In this document: in pieces, positions 8,495 through 15,627 of the stretch
Numbering within the stretch: the stretch's first letter is position 1
How the letters are laid out: the number at the start of each line of letters is the position of its first letter
From: Caryophanales bacterium UBA1427
Lineage (GTDB): Bacteria > Bacillota_I > Bacilli_A > ML615J-28 > CAG-313
Assembly: GCA_002329485.1 (NCBI GenBank)
Contig: DCTZ01000023.1
Span: 1 to 18,524 of the forward strand
Reading direction: 5' to 3'
DNA length: 18,524 nucleotides
Notes under the pieces: generated by a model
The model's input: the letters and a program-made list of their open reading frames with translations, nothing else
Told to the model about the DNA's origin: nothing
Database searches by the model: none
Position numbers and translations under genes: made by a program

Positions 8495-9841
8495 TTATTT
8501 TTTACCGGAAGGTTTTTTCGCCTTCGCGGTTGTGGTTTTCTTGGCAGCGGTTTTCGAGGAAGTTTTTTTGGTGTCGGCATTTTTGGCCACCGGTTTCGGA
8601 TTATGGTAATTTTCCAATACTTCCGCAAACATCACCATGACTTTGGTGGCATCGCGGATTGTCACTCCGTCCAAGGTCAAGCCGATGATATCGTCATGGA
8701 ATTTGTCGTGGGATTTGAGGATTTTTTTGGTTTGCGGGGTAACGCTTAACCGGATGACCCGATTGTCCATTTCATCCCGCGTTCGCACCAAATAACCTTT
8801 CTGCACCAAACGGTTAATCATCGTGGTCAAAGCACCGACGGTGATTTTTTGTTTGTTGGCGATAAAAGTCATCGGTTTGTTGTTGTTGAGTGCGACAGTT
8901 TCCAAAACATGCACTTCGCCGAGCGTCAGGTCTTTGATAACCGTTGTGTCCATTTTTTGGCTTTCGATGACATTGGTCATGTTGACGACAAAACGGAATG
9001 CTTCCTCTAGTTTGGCGAGCAGTTTCTTTTCTTCTTTGGTGAAATTTTTCGGTTTAGGCTGCGGGGTTTTGACTATTTCTTTCGGTTTTTCCGCTTTCGG
9101 CTTTTTGGTTTCCTTTGGTTTTTCCGCTTTCGGTTTTTCTTGTTTTGGCTTAGCCTCTTTCGGTTTCTCCGTTTTTGCCTTTTCTGCTTTTTTTGGCGTT
9201 TCCTCTACCGGTTCCGCTTTTTCGGTTTCTGAAGCTTTGGTTTCTTTTGGTGTTCCGGCCGCAACTTCCAACGCAGGGATTTCTTGCGACGCTTTTTCTT
9301 CGATCGGAACTTCCGGAGAAACGGTTTCTTCCCATGGGTCAGGCGTGATTTTGCCGAACAACTCTTCGTAAGACATTTCCATCGGTTTTTCGACGGCTTT
9401 TTTCTTTTGGCGGCCTGATCCTTTTTTCGAAGGTTCGGTTTCGAGAATCGGAATATTCAAAACAGGTTCGGCTGCTGTTTCTTTTGCTTCGGTTTTGGCT
9501 TTTTTTGTTTTTGCGTCAGCAGACTTGGTTTTGGCAGTTTTGGTTGAAGTATTGGAAGTTGCTTTTTTGGGGGTTGCTTTTGTTTCTTTGGTAGTTACTT
9601 CTTTAGTATTTGCGTCTTCCGCTTTTTTATTAACTGCTTTTTGAGGTTCTTTCTTAGCTGTTTTAGTTGTTTTTTTAGACGTTTTTGCTTTTTTTTGGGC
9701 AGTTGTTTTGGAGGGAATTTTGGTTCCTTTTGATTTGGTATCAGAGGGCGTAGTTTTACTTTTGGTTGCTTTGCCTGTTGTTTTTTCATTTGATGAAGCT
9801 TCTTTTTTGGTTTTTGTGGTTAGGGTTTCTTTCTTTTCCAT
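8495..9841 (-). CDS. MarR-family regulator with long histone-H1-like Lys-rich tails
   Basis: 448 residues from the ATG at 9841; the frame is open to 9931 but that part runs through the promoter and into the upstream terminator, so I reject it. Residues 1-267 are low-complexity and rich in Lys, Thr, Glu, Pro and Ala, with Lys-Pro-Lys/Ala-Glu repeats near 225-255. One less biased patch (about 155-173) contains SYEELFGKITPDPWEE. Residues about 268-413 form a MarR winged helix: a dimerisation helix, a DNA-binding segment (ITVGALTTMINRLVQKGYL) and a wing (TRDEMDNRVIRLSVT). The tail (about 417-448) is again Lys/Thr/Ser-rich. MarR proteins are usually 140-160 residues. It is preceded by a consensus promoter covered by a dyad, suggesting autoregulation. 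The ribosome-binding site is GGTGAT directly before the ATG. Confidence 0.9.
   Translation of the reverse strand: MEKKETLTTKTKKEASSNEKTTGKATKSKTTPSDTKSKGTKIPSKTTAQKKAKTSKKTTKTAKKEPQKAVNKKAEDANTKEVTTKETKATPKKATSNTSTKTAKTKSADAKTKKAKTEAKETAAEPVLNIPILETEPSKKGSGRQKKKAVEKPMEMSYEELFGKITPDPWEETVSPEVPIEEKASQEIPALEVAAGTPKETKASETEKAEPVEETPKKAEKAKTEKPKEAKPKQEKPKAEKPKETKKPKAEKPKEIVKTPQPKPKNFTKEEKKLLAKLEEAFRFVVNMTNVIESQKMDTTVIKDLTLGEVHVLETVALNNNKPMTFIANKQKITVGALTTMINRLVQKGYLVRTRDEMDNRVIRLSVTPQTKKILKSHDKFHDDIIGLTLDGVTIRDATKVMVMFAEVLENYHNPKPVAKNADTKKTSSKTAAKKTTTAKAKKPSGKK
9077..9169 (-). repeat. Degenerate Lys-Pro-rich coding repeat in the MarR tail
   Basis: Imperfect tandem units encoding EKPKE, AKPKQ, EKPKA, EKPKE and KKPKA-type blocks, visible in DNA as repeated TTTTTCCGCTTTCGG-like tracts on the plus strand. 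The repeat number is likely to vary between strains. Confidence 0.7.
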
Positions 9842-9857
9842 ATCATCACCTATTGTT

Positions 9858-9886
9858 ATTATATTAAATAATACTTTTAATGTCAA
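9858..9886 (-). promoter_or_regulatory. Consensus sigma-A promoter of the MarR-type gene
   Basis: Minus strand: TTGACA (9886-9881), 17-base spacer, TATAAT (9863-9858), an exact consensus match at optimal spacing. The ATG at 9841 follows within 17 bases of the -10, so the leader is very short. Confidence 0.9.
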
Positions 9887-9901
9887 ACTTAATGTATTAT
9901 T
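9867..9901. promoter_or_regulatory. Dyad covering the -35 box, candidate MarR operator
   Basis: AATAATAC (9867-9874) and GTATTATT (9894-9901) are perfect inverted repeats with a second TTAA/TTAA pair inside. The symmetric region surrounds the TTGACA box. The core on the minus strand, AGTTTGACATTAAAAGT, is a partial palindrome loosely like FabT-type boxes. Position and symmetry support an operator, most simply for the adjacent regulator itself. Confidence 0.55.
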
Positions 9902-9929
9902 TTCGTTGTTCAGGGACTGTTGCCGAAAC

Positions 9930-9955
9930 AAAAAAAGACCCGAAGGTCTTTTTTT
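9930..9955. terminator. Bidirectional intrinsic terminator after acpP
   Basis: A perfect 11-base stem (AAAAAAAGACC / GGTCTTTTTTT) with a four-base loop, two bases beyond the acpP stop. It is symmetric, so it works in either direction. It isolates tex-acpP from the MarR-type gene. Confidence 0.95.
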
Positions 9956-9957
9956 AG

Positions 9958-10188
9958 CTATTTGAGCGCTTCTTCGATGTAGTAGACCAAATCCGAAATG
10001 CGCTTTACTTTTTGGGCGGATTCATCATCTACCTGAATGCCGAATTCGTCTTCGATAGCCATAATCAATTCCACCGCATCCAAAGAATCGGCGCCAAGGT
10101 CGTCAATGATATGCGTATCCATGGTAATCTTGCTGGCATCGACATCCAATTCTTTCGCAATAATGTCTCTAACTTTTTCAAATACCAT
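9958..10188 (-). CDS. acpP: Acyl carrier protein
   Basis: 76 residues from the ATG at 10188, which has an AAGGAGA ribosome-binding site. An in-frame upstream extension reads Arg/Lys-rich nonsense across the tex stop and is rejected. The phosphopantetheine attachment motif GADSLD carries S35. The protein is acidic, with the usual four-helix pattern (MVFEKVRDIIAKEL at the start, IEDEFGIQVDDE in the middle). It carries growing acyl chains as thioesters in fatty acid synthesis. It lies 16 bases after tex and is probably co-transcribed from the promoter at 12522-12550, then terminated at 9930-9955. No other fatty acid synthesis gene is in the window, although the next gene downstream is a MarR-type regulator. 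Confidence 0.97.
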   Translation of the reverse strand: MVFEKVRDIIAKELDVDASKITMDTHIIDDLGADSLDAVELIMAIEDEFGIQVDDESAQKVKRISDLVYYIEEALK

Positions 10189-10204
10189 ACTTCTTTTCTC
10201 CTTA

Positions 10205-12493
10205 TTAATCCTTTTTTTGTTTTTTCTTCGGTTCCGGTTTCGGCGGAGCAGGTTGGGTTGGATCAATCATGGTAAGTTGCAACCGACCCTTTGCCACATC
10301 CACATCGTGAACCCAAACTTTGACAATCTGTCCGACTTGAACGACGTCAAGCGGATGTTTGATAAATTTGGTGGACATTTTGGAAATATGGATTAGTCCA
10401 TCGTCTTTAACACCGCAGTCGACAAAGGCACCGAAATCAACGACATTGCGTACGGTACCCTGAAGTTCCATTCCCGGTCGCAAATCTTCCAAGTGAAGCA
10501 CGTCGCTTCTTAAAATCGGCGCTTCGATTTCATCGCGCGGGTCGCGAAGCGGCGAAATGAACGCATCGAGGATATCGTTGAAAGTATATTCGCCGGCACC
10601 AAGTTCTTCCCGCAATTTCTCGCGGTCCAATTTTTTGATTGCTTCCACAAGTTCAGGCGAACCGATGTCTTTGCTTGTGAAACCTAAAGTGGCTAGAATT
10701 GTCCGAGCCAAATCATAAGACTCAGGATGGATTGAGGTCATATCAAGAGGTTCCACGCCGTCGGTTATCCGTAAGAAACCGATAGCCTGTTCCAATGTCT
10801 TCGGACCGATTCCTTTGATTTTGATATCGCTGCGACTTAAAAATTTTCCGTTTTCATCGCGATACTGAACAATCTTTTTGGCCATACCCGCATTCAATCC
10901 CGCAACATATTTTAAAAGCGACGGGGAAGCAGTATTGATGTTAACGCCGACTTGGTTAACGGCCGTTTCCACTACGAAGTTTAGCTGATCGGCCAATTTC
11001 GATTGGGTAACGTCATGTTGGTATTGACCGACACCGATCGATTTCGGTTCGATTTTGACAAGTTCCGAAAGCGGATCCTGAAGACGGCGCGCAATCGAAA
11101 CGGCGGAACGTTCTTCGACTTCGTAATCCGGGAATTCTTCGCGGGCCAAGTCGGAAGCGGAATATACCGATGCTCCGGCTTCGTTGACGATTACGTATTG
11201 GACTTTGCGTCCGAGTTTTTTTAAGTTTTCCGCAACAAACGCTTCAGTTTCGCGGCTTGCGGTACCGTTGCCGATGGCGACGATATCCACATCGTAATTA
11301 TTGACAAGTTCCAGGAAAGTTCTTACCGCCTGCTGGTAACGTTCTTCCGGAACTTTTTCGTTGACATTCTTTTGGTGCGGATACATCACGGATTTAACCA
11401 AGACTTTTCCGGTCGGGTCAACAACCGCCATTTTGCATCCGGTACGGTAAGCCGGGTCAATACCCAAAACAATCCGGTCTTTCATCGGCGGCTGCAGTAA
11501 ATAATTGCGCAGGTTTTCTCCGAAAATATGAATAGCTTGGTTTTCGGCTTTTTCTTTTAGTTCAGAACGGATTTCCCGTTCAATCGAAGGTTTGATTAAG
11601 CGCAAGTATCCGTCCGTACAAGCATCCTTGACATATGGGGCGGTAATGGAATCTTCTTTTTTGATAACGTCGCTTAGGATATAATTAAGCACTTTTTCGA
11701 CGTTTTCGTTAATCCATACCTTTAAAACTTTTTCGTTTTCGCCGCGGTTGATGGCTAAAACCCTGTGGAGTTTAATTGTTTTAAGCGGTTCCTCGTAGGC
11801 ATAATACATGCCGTAGACTTGTTTTTCGTCTTTGGCGCCTTCCCGGACTTCGGTTTTGATGGTCGCGTTTTGCACGAATTCTTTGCGGATCCAGGTCCGG
11901 TAAGTCGGTTCATCCGAAACGATTTCCGCAATAATATCTTTCGCACCGTTCAAGGCTTCATCTATATTATTGACCACAACGCCTTCTTTAATCATTTCCT
12001 GAACTTTTTCTTCGTCGTCAGGCAAAACCGTTACGTATTTGCCGGCTTCGGCCAACACATCTTCTGGACTGCCGTCCGGAAAGGAAAGCAGATATTCGGC
12101 GAGCGGTTCCAAACCTTTTTTCTTGGCTTCGGTTGCTCTCGTCTTTTTCTTTTCTTTGAACGGCCGGTAAATATCCTCGAGTTCCGCAAGCTTGGTGGCT
12201 TTTTTGATTGCTTCGTTGATTTCCGGCGTCAAACGACCTTTTTCTTCAATTAAACGGCGAACATCTTCTTTTCTTTCTGCCAGTTTCTTGCCATAATCCC
12301 ATTCCTGGTAGATGGCCCGAATCTGTTCTTCATCAAGATTCCCGGTTACTTCTTTACGATAACGAGCGATAAACGGAATAGTCGCATTTTCTTCTACGAT
12401 TAACTGAAGGACAGCACGGATCTGACTTATTTTTACATTTTGTGCTTTGGCAACTTGGGCTATTAGTTGGTCCGATAGGTAATTTTCATCCAT
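10205..12493 (-). CDS. tex: Tex-family RNA-binding transcriptional accessory protein
   Basis: 762 residues, full length for the family. An N-terminal helical Tex domain (about 1-330; contains TIPFIARYRKEVTGNLDEEQ) is followed by a YqgF/RuvX-like RNase H fold (about 340-475, starting IVLGIDPAYRTG), helix-hairpin-helix modules (about 510-575; NTASPSLLKYVAGLN, IKGIGPKTLEQ) and a C-terminal S1 RNA-binding domain (about 674-743; GTVRNVVDFGAFVDCGVKDD). It ends in a Pro/Lys-rich tail. Tex binds nucleic acid and is linked to transcription and RNA metabolism; its exact role is unsettled. The ATG at 12493 has a GGGAGG ribosome-binding site. It is the first gene of the tex-acpP operon. Confidence 0.96.
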   Translation of the reverse strand: MDENYLSDQLIAQVAKAQNVKISQIRAVLQLIVEENATIPFIARYRKEVTGNLDEEQIRAIYQEWDYGKKLAERKEDVRRLIEEKGRLTPEINEAIKKATKLAELEDIYRPFKEKKKTRATEAKKKGLEPLAEYLLSFPDGSPEDVLAEAGKYVTVLPDDEEKVQEMIKEGVVVNNIDEALNGAKDIIAEIVSDEPTYRTWIRKEFVQNATIKTEVREGAKDEKQVYGMYYAYEEPLKTIKLHRVLAINRGENEKVLKVWINENVEKVLNYILSDVIKKEDSITAPYVKDACTDGYLRLIKPSIEREIRSELKEKAENQAIHIFGENLRNYLLQPPMKDRIVLGIDPAYRTGCKMAVVDPTGKVLVKSVMYPHQKNVNEKVPEERYQQAVRTFLELVNNYDVDIVAIGNGTASRETEAFVAENLKKLGRKVQYVIVNEAGASVYSASDLAREEFPDYEVEERSAVSIARRLQDPLSELVKIEPKSIGVGQYQHDVTQSKLADQLNFVVETAVNQVGVNINTASPSLLKYVAGLNAGMAKKIVQYRDENGKFLSRSDIKIKGIGPKTLEQAIGFLRITDGVEPLDMTSIHPESYDLARTILATLGFTSKDIGSPELVEAIKKLDREKLREELGAGEYTFNDILDAFISPLRDPRDEIEAPILRSDVLHLEDLRPGMELQGTVRNVVDFGAFVDCGVKDDGLIHISKMSTKFIKHPLDVVQVGQIVKVWVHDVDVAKGRLQLTMIDPTQPAPPKPEPKKKQKKD

Positions 12494-12521
12494 TGATACT
12501 TCCTCCCTTTATATACCAAAC

Positions 12522-12550
12522 ATTTTACCATAAACGCGCTTTTTTTGCAA
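12522..12550 (-). promoter_or_regulatory. Promoter of the tex-acpP operon
   Basis: Minus strand: TTGCAA (12550-12545), 17-base spacer, TAAAAT (12527-12522), each one or two mismatches from consensus. It lies in the 82-base gap after the CinA-like gene; I see no convincing terminator in that gap. Confidence 0.65.
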
Positions 12551-12575
12551 GTTATTCATACCCAAATCAACGGGG

Positions 12576-13373
12576 TCAGCTTCGCAAAAGATTTAGCAAT
12601 CGCCATAGAATTATCGTCGTTTGGTCAAAGCGCATTTCGTCGCGGGTACCCTCCACTTGGTCTTTGTCGACAAGCAAAGTGTCCCGGTAACTGATGGCAT
12701 AGTAAAAGAAACCGTCTTCGGGTGCTTTGGTATCGCCCGTCGTATAACCCGTGACGCCGATACCGACATCGGATGAAGCTATGGCGCGGACCATTTCCGC
12801 CATTTTGCCCGCGGCTTCCCCCGAAACGGTACCGTATTCTTTCAGGAACTTCGGTTTGATTCCCAAAATTTTGGCTTTGGTCGGATCGGAATAAGTCACA
12901 TAACTTTCTTCGGTAACCAACGATGCCCCCGGGACGCTGATGATTCGCGATATCAGCATTCCTCCGGTACATGATTCCGCGCAACTGATCAAAAGACGTT
13001 TTTGATGAAGCAGATTGACGACCATTTTTTCCAAAGTCATCTCGTCAATTCCGATTATTTCCTTTTGGTGCGAGTCGATAAACTGTTTAACATATTCTGC
13101 AAAAATTACTTGGTTTTTCGGTGTATCCTGCATCAGAAAATAGAAGAAAGTCGCAAGGCCTTGGGTTTCCGTAATGATTCCGATTCCGCCTTCCGTCCGG
13201 AAACCGTCGCAATCGTTTTTTGTTTCCCGGGCCAAATATTTATTGATTAGGATCACTTTTTTGGTTAAAACCCGGGGAAGTTTTCGGATTTCCGACCATA
13301 TGCAATCAAACTTTACCTCAGGAATATTTAGTTCGAACGGAAAGTTTAAGAATTTCTTAATTTCTTCAAACAT
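12576..13373 (-). CDS. CinA C-terminal (PncC-like) domain protein with unrecognised N-terminal half
   Basis: 265 residues. From about residue 115 it matches the CinA C-terminal domain, which in PncC deamidates nicotinamide mononucleotide: SCAESCTGGMLISRI (130-144, candidate nucleophile S134), VPGASLVTEESYVTYS (147-162), K166/K168, and YGTVSGEAAGKMAEMV (180-195). The usual TGIAGPGGG loop reads TGYTTGDTKAPEDG (208-221), so the site is altered. Residues 1-115 do not resemble the molybdopterin-type domain of full CinA, and I recognise nothing in them. The ATG at 13373 has a GAGGTGA ribosome-binding site overlapping the end of the GNAT gene 7 bases upstream, so the two are an operon. Deamidase activity is plausible but not secure. 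Confidence 0.82.
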   Translation of the reverse strand: MFEEIKKFLNFPFELNIPEVKFDCIWSEIRKLPRVLTKKVILINKYLARETKNDCDGFRTEGGIGIITETQGLATFFYFLMQDTPKNQVIFAEYVKQFIDSHQKEIIGIDEMTLEKMVVNLLHQKRLLISCAESCTGGMLISRIISVPGASLVTEESYVTYSDPTKAKILGIKPKFLKEYGTVSGEAAGKMAEMVRAIASSDVGIGVTGYTTGDTKAPEDGFFYYAISYRDTLLVDKDQVEGTRDEMRFDQTTIILWRLLNLLRS

Positions 13374-13380
13374 GATTTGT

Positions 13381-13968
13381 TCACCTCGTTTTTGGGAAAG
13401 GCTGATTTTCCTCCCACATAGCTTTCGTGATTTTATAACACTTAAGCAAGCCCGACTGATGGCTTTTGCAATTGGCTTTAAAAAGATTTCCTTCGTATCT
13501 CATCCCGCATTTTTCCATCACCCGGCCGGAAGCCGGATTCTCGATTAAATGTTTGGCAAGTAAAACCCGGAAATTGTTTCGGGAAAAAGCATAGTCGATT
13601 ACTCCTTGCAAAGCTTCCGTGGCATAGCCTTGATTCCAGAAAGTTTTGCCCAAACAATAACCGATTTCGGCTTGCATCAAATCGAACTTTAAATCAAAAA
13701 GGCTGATGGTGCCGATTGCTTCCTGGGTTTCTTTAATCGTTATCACCCATTGAAAGAAATAGGGTCTTTCGTACATCAAAAGCCAGGAAGTAATAACTCT
13801 TTTGGTTTCTTCGATGGACTGATGGGTATTCCATGACAAATGTTTGGTTACTTCGTCGTCGCTGGCCCAATTTTCATACATTTTTTGTAAATCGGCCAAA
13901 CCGATCGGTCGCAGAAACAAACGGGAAGTTTCGATGGTTGCTCCGTTAAAAGGTCTGATTTCGTTCAT
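13381..13968 (-). CDS. GNAT family N-acetyltransferase (RimJ/RimL type)
   Basis: 195 residues. The N-terminus TSRLFLRPIGLADLQKMYEN is the typical start of RimJ/RimL-like acetyltransferases. The acetyl-CoA site is EIGYCLGKTFWNQGYATEAL (about 111-130), with the NQGYAT turn in place of RGKGYA. The late motif NPASGRVMEKCGMRYEG completes the fold. It probably acetylates an amine, such as a protein N-terminus, amino sugar or antibiotic, using acetyl-CoA; the substrate cannot be read from sequence. The ATG at 13968 has an AAGGATAG ribosome-binding site and an extended -10 promoter about 30 bases upstream. It is the first gene of a two-gene operon and is divergent from yigZ. Confidence 0.92.
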   Translation of the reverse strand: MNEIRPFNGATIETSRLFLRPIGLADLQKMYENWASDDEVTKHLSWNTHQSIEETKRVITSWLLMYERPYFFQWVITIKETQEAIGTISLFDLKFDLMQAEIGYCLGKTFWNQGYATEALQGVIDYAFSRNNFRVLLAKHLIENPASGRVMEKCGMRYEGNLFKANCKSHQSGLLKCYKITKAMWEENQPFPKTR

Positions 13969-14000
13969 ATCGTCTATCCTTAACTGTCTTTTATAAATCT

Positions 14001-14009
14001 ATTATAGCA
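14001..14009 (-). promoter_or_regulatory. Extended -10 promoter of the GNAT/CinA-like operon
   Basis: Minus strand TGCTATAAT (14009-14001). No good -35 is visible at 16-18 bases, but the TGn extension can compensate. Confidence 0.6.
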
Positions 14010-14048
14010 AATTTTTCCGAAAACCGTTCTCATTTTTATAAAAAACAA

Positions 14049-14098
14049 CCCGTTTACCTGCTTTTTGGTTTCGCCAAACGGGCATTTCATGGTATAAT
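14049..14098 (+). promoter_or_regulatory. Extended -10 promoter of yigZ with an upstream inverted repeat
   Basis: TGGTATAAT ends at 14098. The -35 position (14070-14075, TTCGCC) is poor. Inverted repeats CCCGTTT (14049-14055) and AAACGGG (14076-14082) surround it, with an alternative TTTGG/CCAAA pairing inside. This looks like an operator or structured DNA rather than a terminator, because both flanking genes read away from it. Confidence 0.5.
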
Positions 14099-14120
14099 AA
14101 AAGAAAGACGGGAGGACACG

Positions 14121-14708
14121 ATGAAGACTGTAACCAAAGAAAATATCTACGAAACCGTAATCAACAAATCGCGCTTTATCTCATACCTGGCCCCGGTTCA
14201 ATCCGTCGAAGAAGCCAAAGAATACCTTGCGGGGTTAAAAATGCGTTATCCCGATGCCACCCATCATGTCAGTGCTTTTATCGTCGGTCTGGGCGGGGAA
14301 AACGGCCGTTACAGCGACGACGGGGAACCGAGCGGCACCGCCGGTTTGCCGGTTTTCGATGTCCTGCGCAAAAACGGTTTGACGAATTGCATTTGTGTGG
14401 TGATCCGCTATTTCGGGGGAATCAAATTGGGCGCCGGCGGGTTGGTCCGAGCCTACAGCAAAAGCGCAAGCGAAAACGTCAAAACCGCTATGGTTGTTCC
14501 GATTATCAGTTACGATAACTTAAAGATATCCTTTTCCTACCGTTTTATCAACGATGTCGAACAGGTTCTTTCGGCCTACCAAATCATAAACAAAACATTC
14601 AGTCATATCGTCCAAATCGAAATCAGGGTCCCAAGCGACCAAACCGACGGACTGATTAAAATCCTGACCGAAAAAACCCTCGGCCAAATCGAGATTAAAA
14701 AAAGCTAA
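14121..14708 (+). CDS. yigZ: YigZ/IMPACT family protein
   Basis: 195 residues, the normal family length. The UPF0029/Impact domain (about 1-115) shows the hallmark stretches KSRFISYLAPV, DATHHVSAFIVG, RYSDDGEPSGTAG and VIRYFGGIKLGAGGLVRAYS. A ferredoxin-like C-terminal DUF1949 region (about 130-190) follows. The family is widespread and related to eukaryotic IMPACT, a regulator of the translation-associated kinase GCN2; a bacterial role is not firmly known. The ATG at 14121 has a GGGAGGA ribosome-binding site. The gene stands alone on the plus strand, and its stop codon is built into the stem of the convergent gene's terminator. Confidence 0.95.
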   Translation: MKTVTKENIYETVINKSRFISYLAPVQSVEEAKEYLAGLKMRYPDATHHVSAFIVGLGGENGRYSDDGEPSGTAGLPVFDVLRKNGLTNCICVVIRYFGGIKLGAGGLVRAYSKSASENVKTAMVVPIISYDNLKISFSYRFINDVEQVLSAYQIINKTFSHIVQIEIRVPSDQTDGLIKILTEKTLGQIEIKKS

Positions 14709-14739
14709 ACAGTGCATTTCGAGCGCTTCTGTTTAGCTT
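14697..14739 (-). terminator. Intrinsic terminator between convergent yigZ and the DUF1295-type gene
   Basis: AAGCTAAACAG (14702-14712) pairs with CTGTTTAGCTT (14729-14739), an 11-base stem. On the minus strand it is followed by seven T (14703-14697), so it terminates the DUF1295-type transcript. The plus-strand direction lacks a T-tract. The stem contains the yigZ stop and abuts or includes the opposing stop codon. Confidence 0.85.
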
Positions 14740-15571
14740 AATGATTATTCGGTTTGGTAAACGGAAACAATAAATTGGTTTCCTGTTGGTATAAAGTATA
14801 TTTCGCGTTGTGTTCAACCCATTCTTTTTCCAGTTTGGGAATCCGATAATACTGGTTGAGCAAAAAGAGCATGAGCGGTCCCAAAATGAGCAGCCATTTG
14901 GAGCCGTCCAGCGAAAGCATAATGAGGAAAATTCCCCACCACAACATCATTTCGCCCCAATAGTTCGGATGGCGGCTGACTTTCCAAAGTCCCCGGTTGT
15001 TGATGGCGTATTGATGGTCTCTTTTGTGATTGAAAACCGACAGTTGCAATGTGCTGATGATTAAGACGACCATTCCGACAAAACCGATGACTAAACTGAA
15101 AATAGTGGCCAAATTGATTTCCTTGACGGATAAAACGATTAAAACCAAAGCCGGGAGAGAAAGTGAAATGCTTAAAATAAACGATACCAGCCAGCGGACA
15201 ATCATTTTAAGAAACCAATTTTTGGCTTCCCGGTGGCCGACCAGTTTAGGATATAACAAAGCATCGATAATCGGGAAGGTCAATCCCATGCTTAAGCAAC
15301 CGGCAACGCCGAAACCGTGACCGCTTTTGACAAGCAATGCTGCATAAACCACGATTGTTATCGGCATGACGCGTTCAAACAGATAAGAAAAGTCCAGCGG
15401 CAAAACGCATTCCGCAATAAACAAAAGAAGGGTTGCGACGGCTGTTCCGATCAACAGTTTGGTTAAATAGTCATTGATATTCAAAAAACTCCAAAGAAGG
15501 ATAGCGGAAGTCATGGCGATTGCCAAAAACAAAAACAGGATTAACGTCCTGAGGAAAGGAAAACGCACCAT
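14738..15571 (-). CDS. Integral membrane protein of the DUF1295/steroid 5-alpha-reductase-like methyltransferase superfamily
   Basis: 277 residues with about seven or eight hydrophobic segments spread over the length. Near the C-terminus, GLWKVSRHPNYWGE (194-207) is the signature shared by DUF1295 proteins, steroid 5-alpha reductases and isoprenylcysteine carboxyl methyltransferases. Those enzymes act on lipid or prenyl substrates in the membrane, but the substrate here cannot be inferred. The ATG at 15571 sits directly after a run of eight T. The ribosome-binding site (AAAGGTG) is the 3' arm of the inverted repeat at 15582-15618. Convergent with yigZ and downstream of spoIIID. Confidence 0.85.
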   Translation of the reverse strand: MVRFPFLRTLILFLFLAIAMTSAILLWSFLNINDYLTKLLIGTAVATLLLFIAECVLPLDFSYLFERVMPITIVVYAALLVKSGHGFGVAGCLSMGLTFPIIDALLYPKLVGHREAKNWFLKMIVRWLVSFILSISLSLPALVLIVLSVKEINLATIFSLVIGFVGMVVLIISTLQLSVFNHKRDHQYAINNRGLWKVSRHPNYWGEMMLWWGIFLIMLSLDGSKWLLILGPLMLFLLNQYYRIPKLEKEWVEHNAKYTLYQQETNLLFPFTKPNNH

Positions 15572-15618
15572 AAAAAAAACACCTTTCGTTTACCACCTAT
15601 TATACTTTAAACGAAAGG
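15572..15618 (-). terminator. spoIIID terminator whose loop contains the next gene's -10
   Basis: Minus strand CCTTTCGTTTA (15618-15608) pairs perfectly with TAAACGAAAGG (15592-15582) over 11 bases, loop 15, followed by TG and eight T (15579-15572). It begins 10 bases after the spoIIID stop. The loop includes TATAAT of the promoter at 15599-15627. Confidence 0.8.
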
Positions 15619-15627
15619 CATTTTCAA
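15599..15627 (-). promoter_or_regulatory. Sigma-A promoter of the DUF1295-type gene inside the spoIIID terminator
   Basis: Minus strand: TTGAAA (15627-15622), 17-base spacer, TATAAT (15604-15599). The -35 begins on the base directly after the spoIIID stop codon. Confidence 0.85.

Noticed and set aside
9077..9169. CRISPR-like repeats
   Set aside because: The repeats are in-frame Lys-Pro codons of one protein, imperfect and without unique spacers.
8823..9371. 182-codon plus-strand frame rich in Phe, Ser and Gly opposite the MarR tail
   Set aside because: It is the antisense of the Lys/Glu/Pro-rich repeats, has no ribosome-binding site and resembles no protein family.
9842..9931. Thirty-residue N-terminal extension of the MarR-type protein
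   Set aside because: It runs through the consensus promoter, the dyad and into the acpP terminator, so it cannot be transcribed as coding sequence from that promoter.
10189..10266. Arg/Lys-rich N-terminal extension of the acyl carrier protein
   Set aside because: It overlaps the end of tex out of frame, whereas the ATG at 10188 has a strong ribosome-binding site and gives the standard 76-residue protein.
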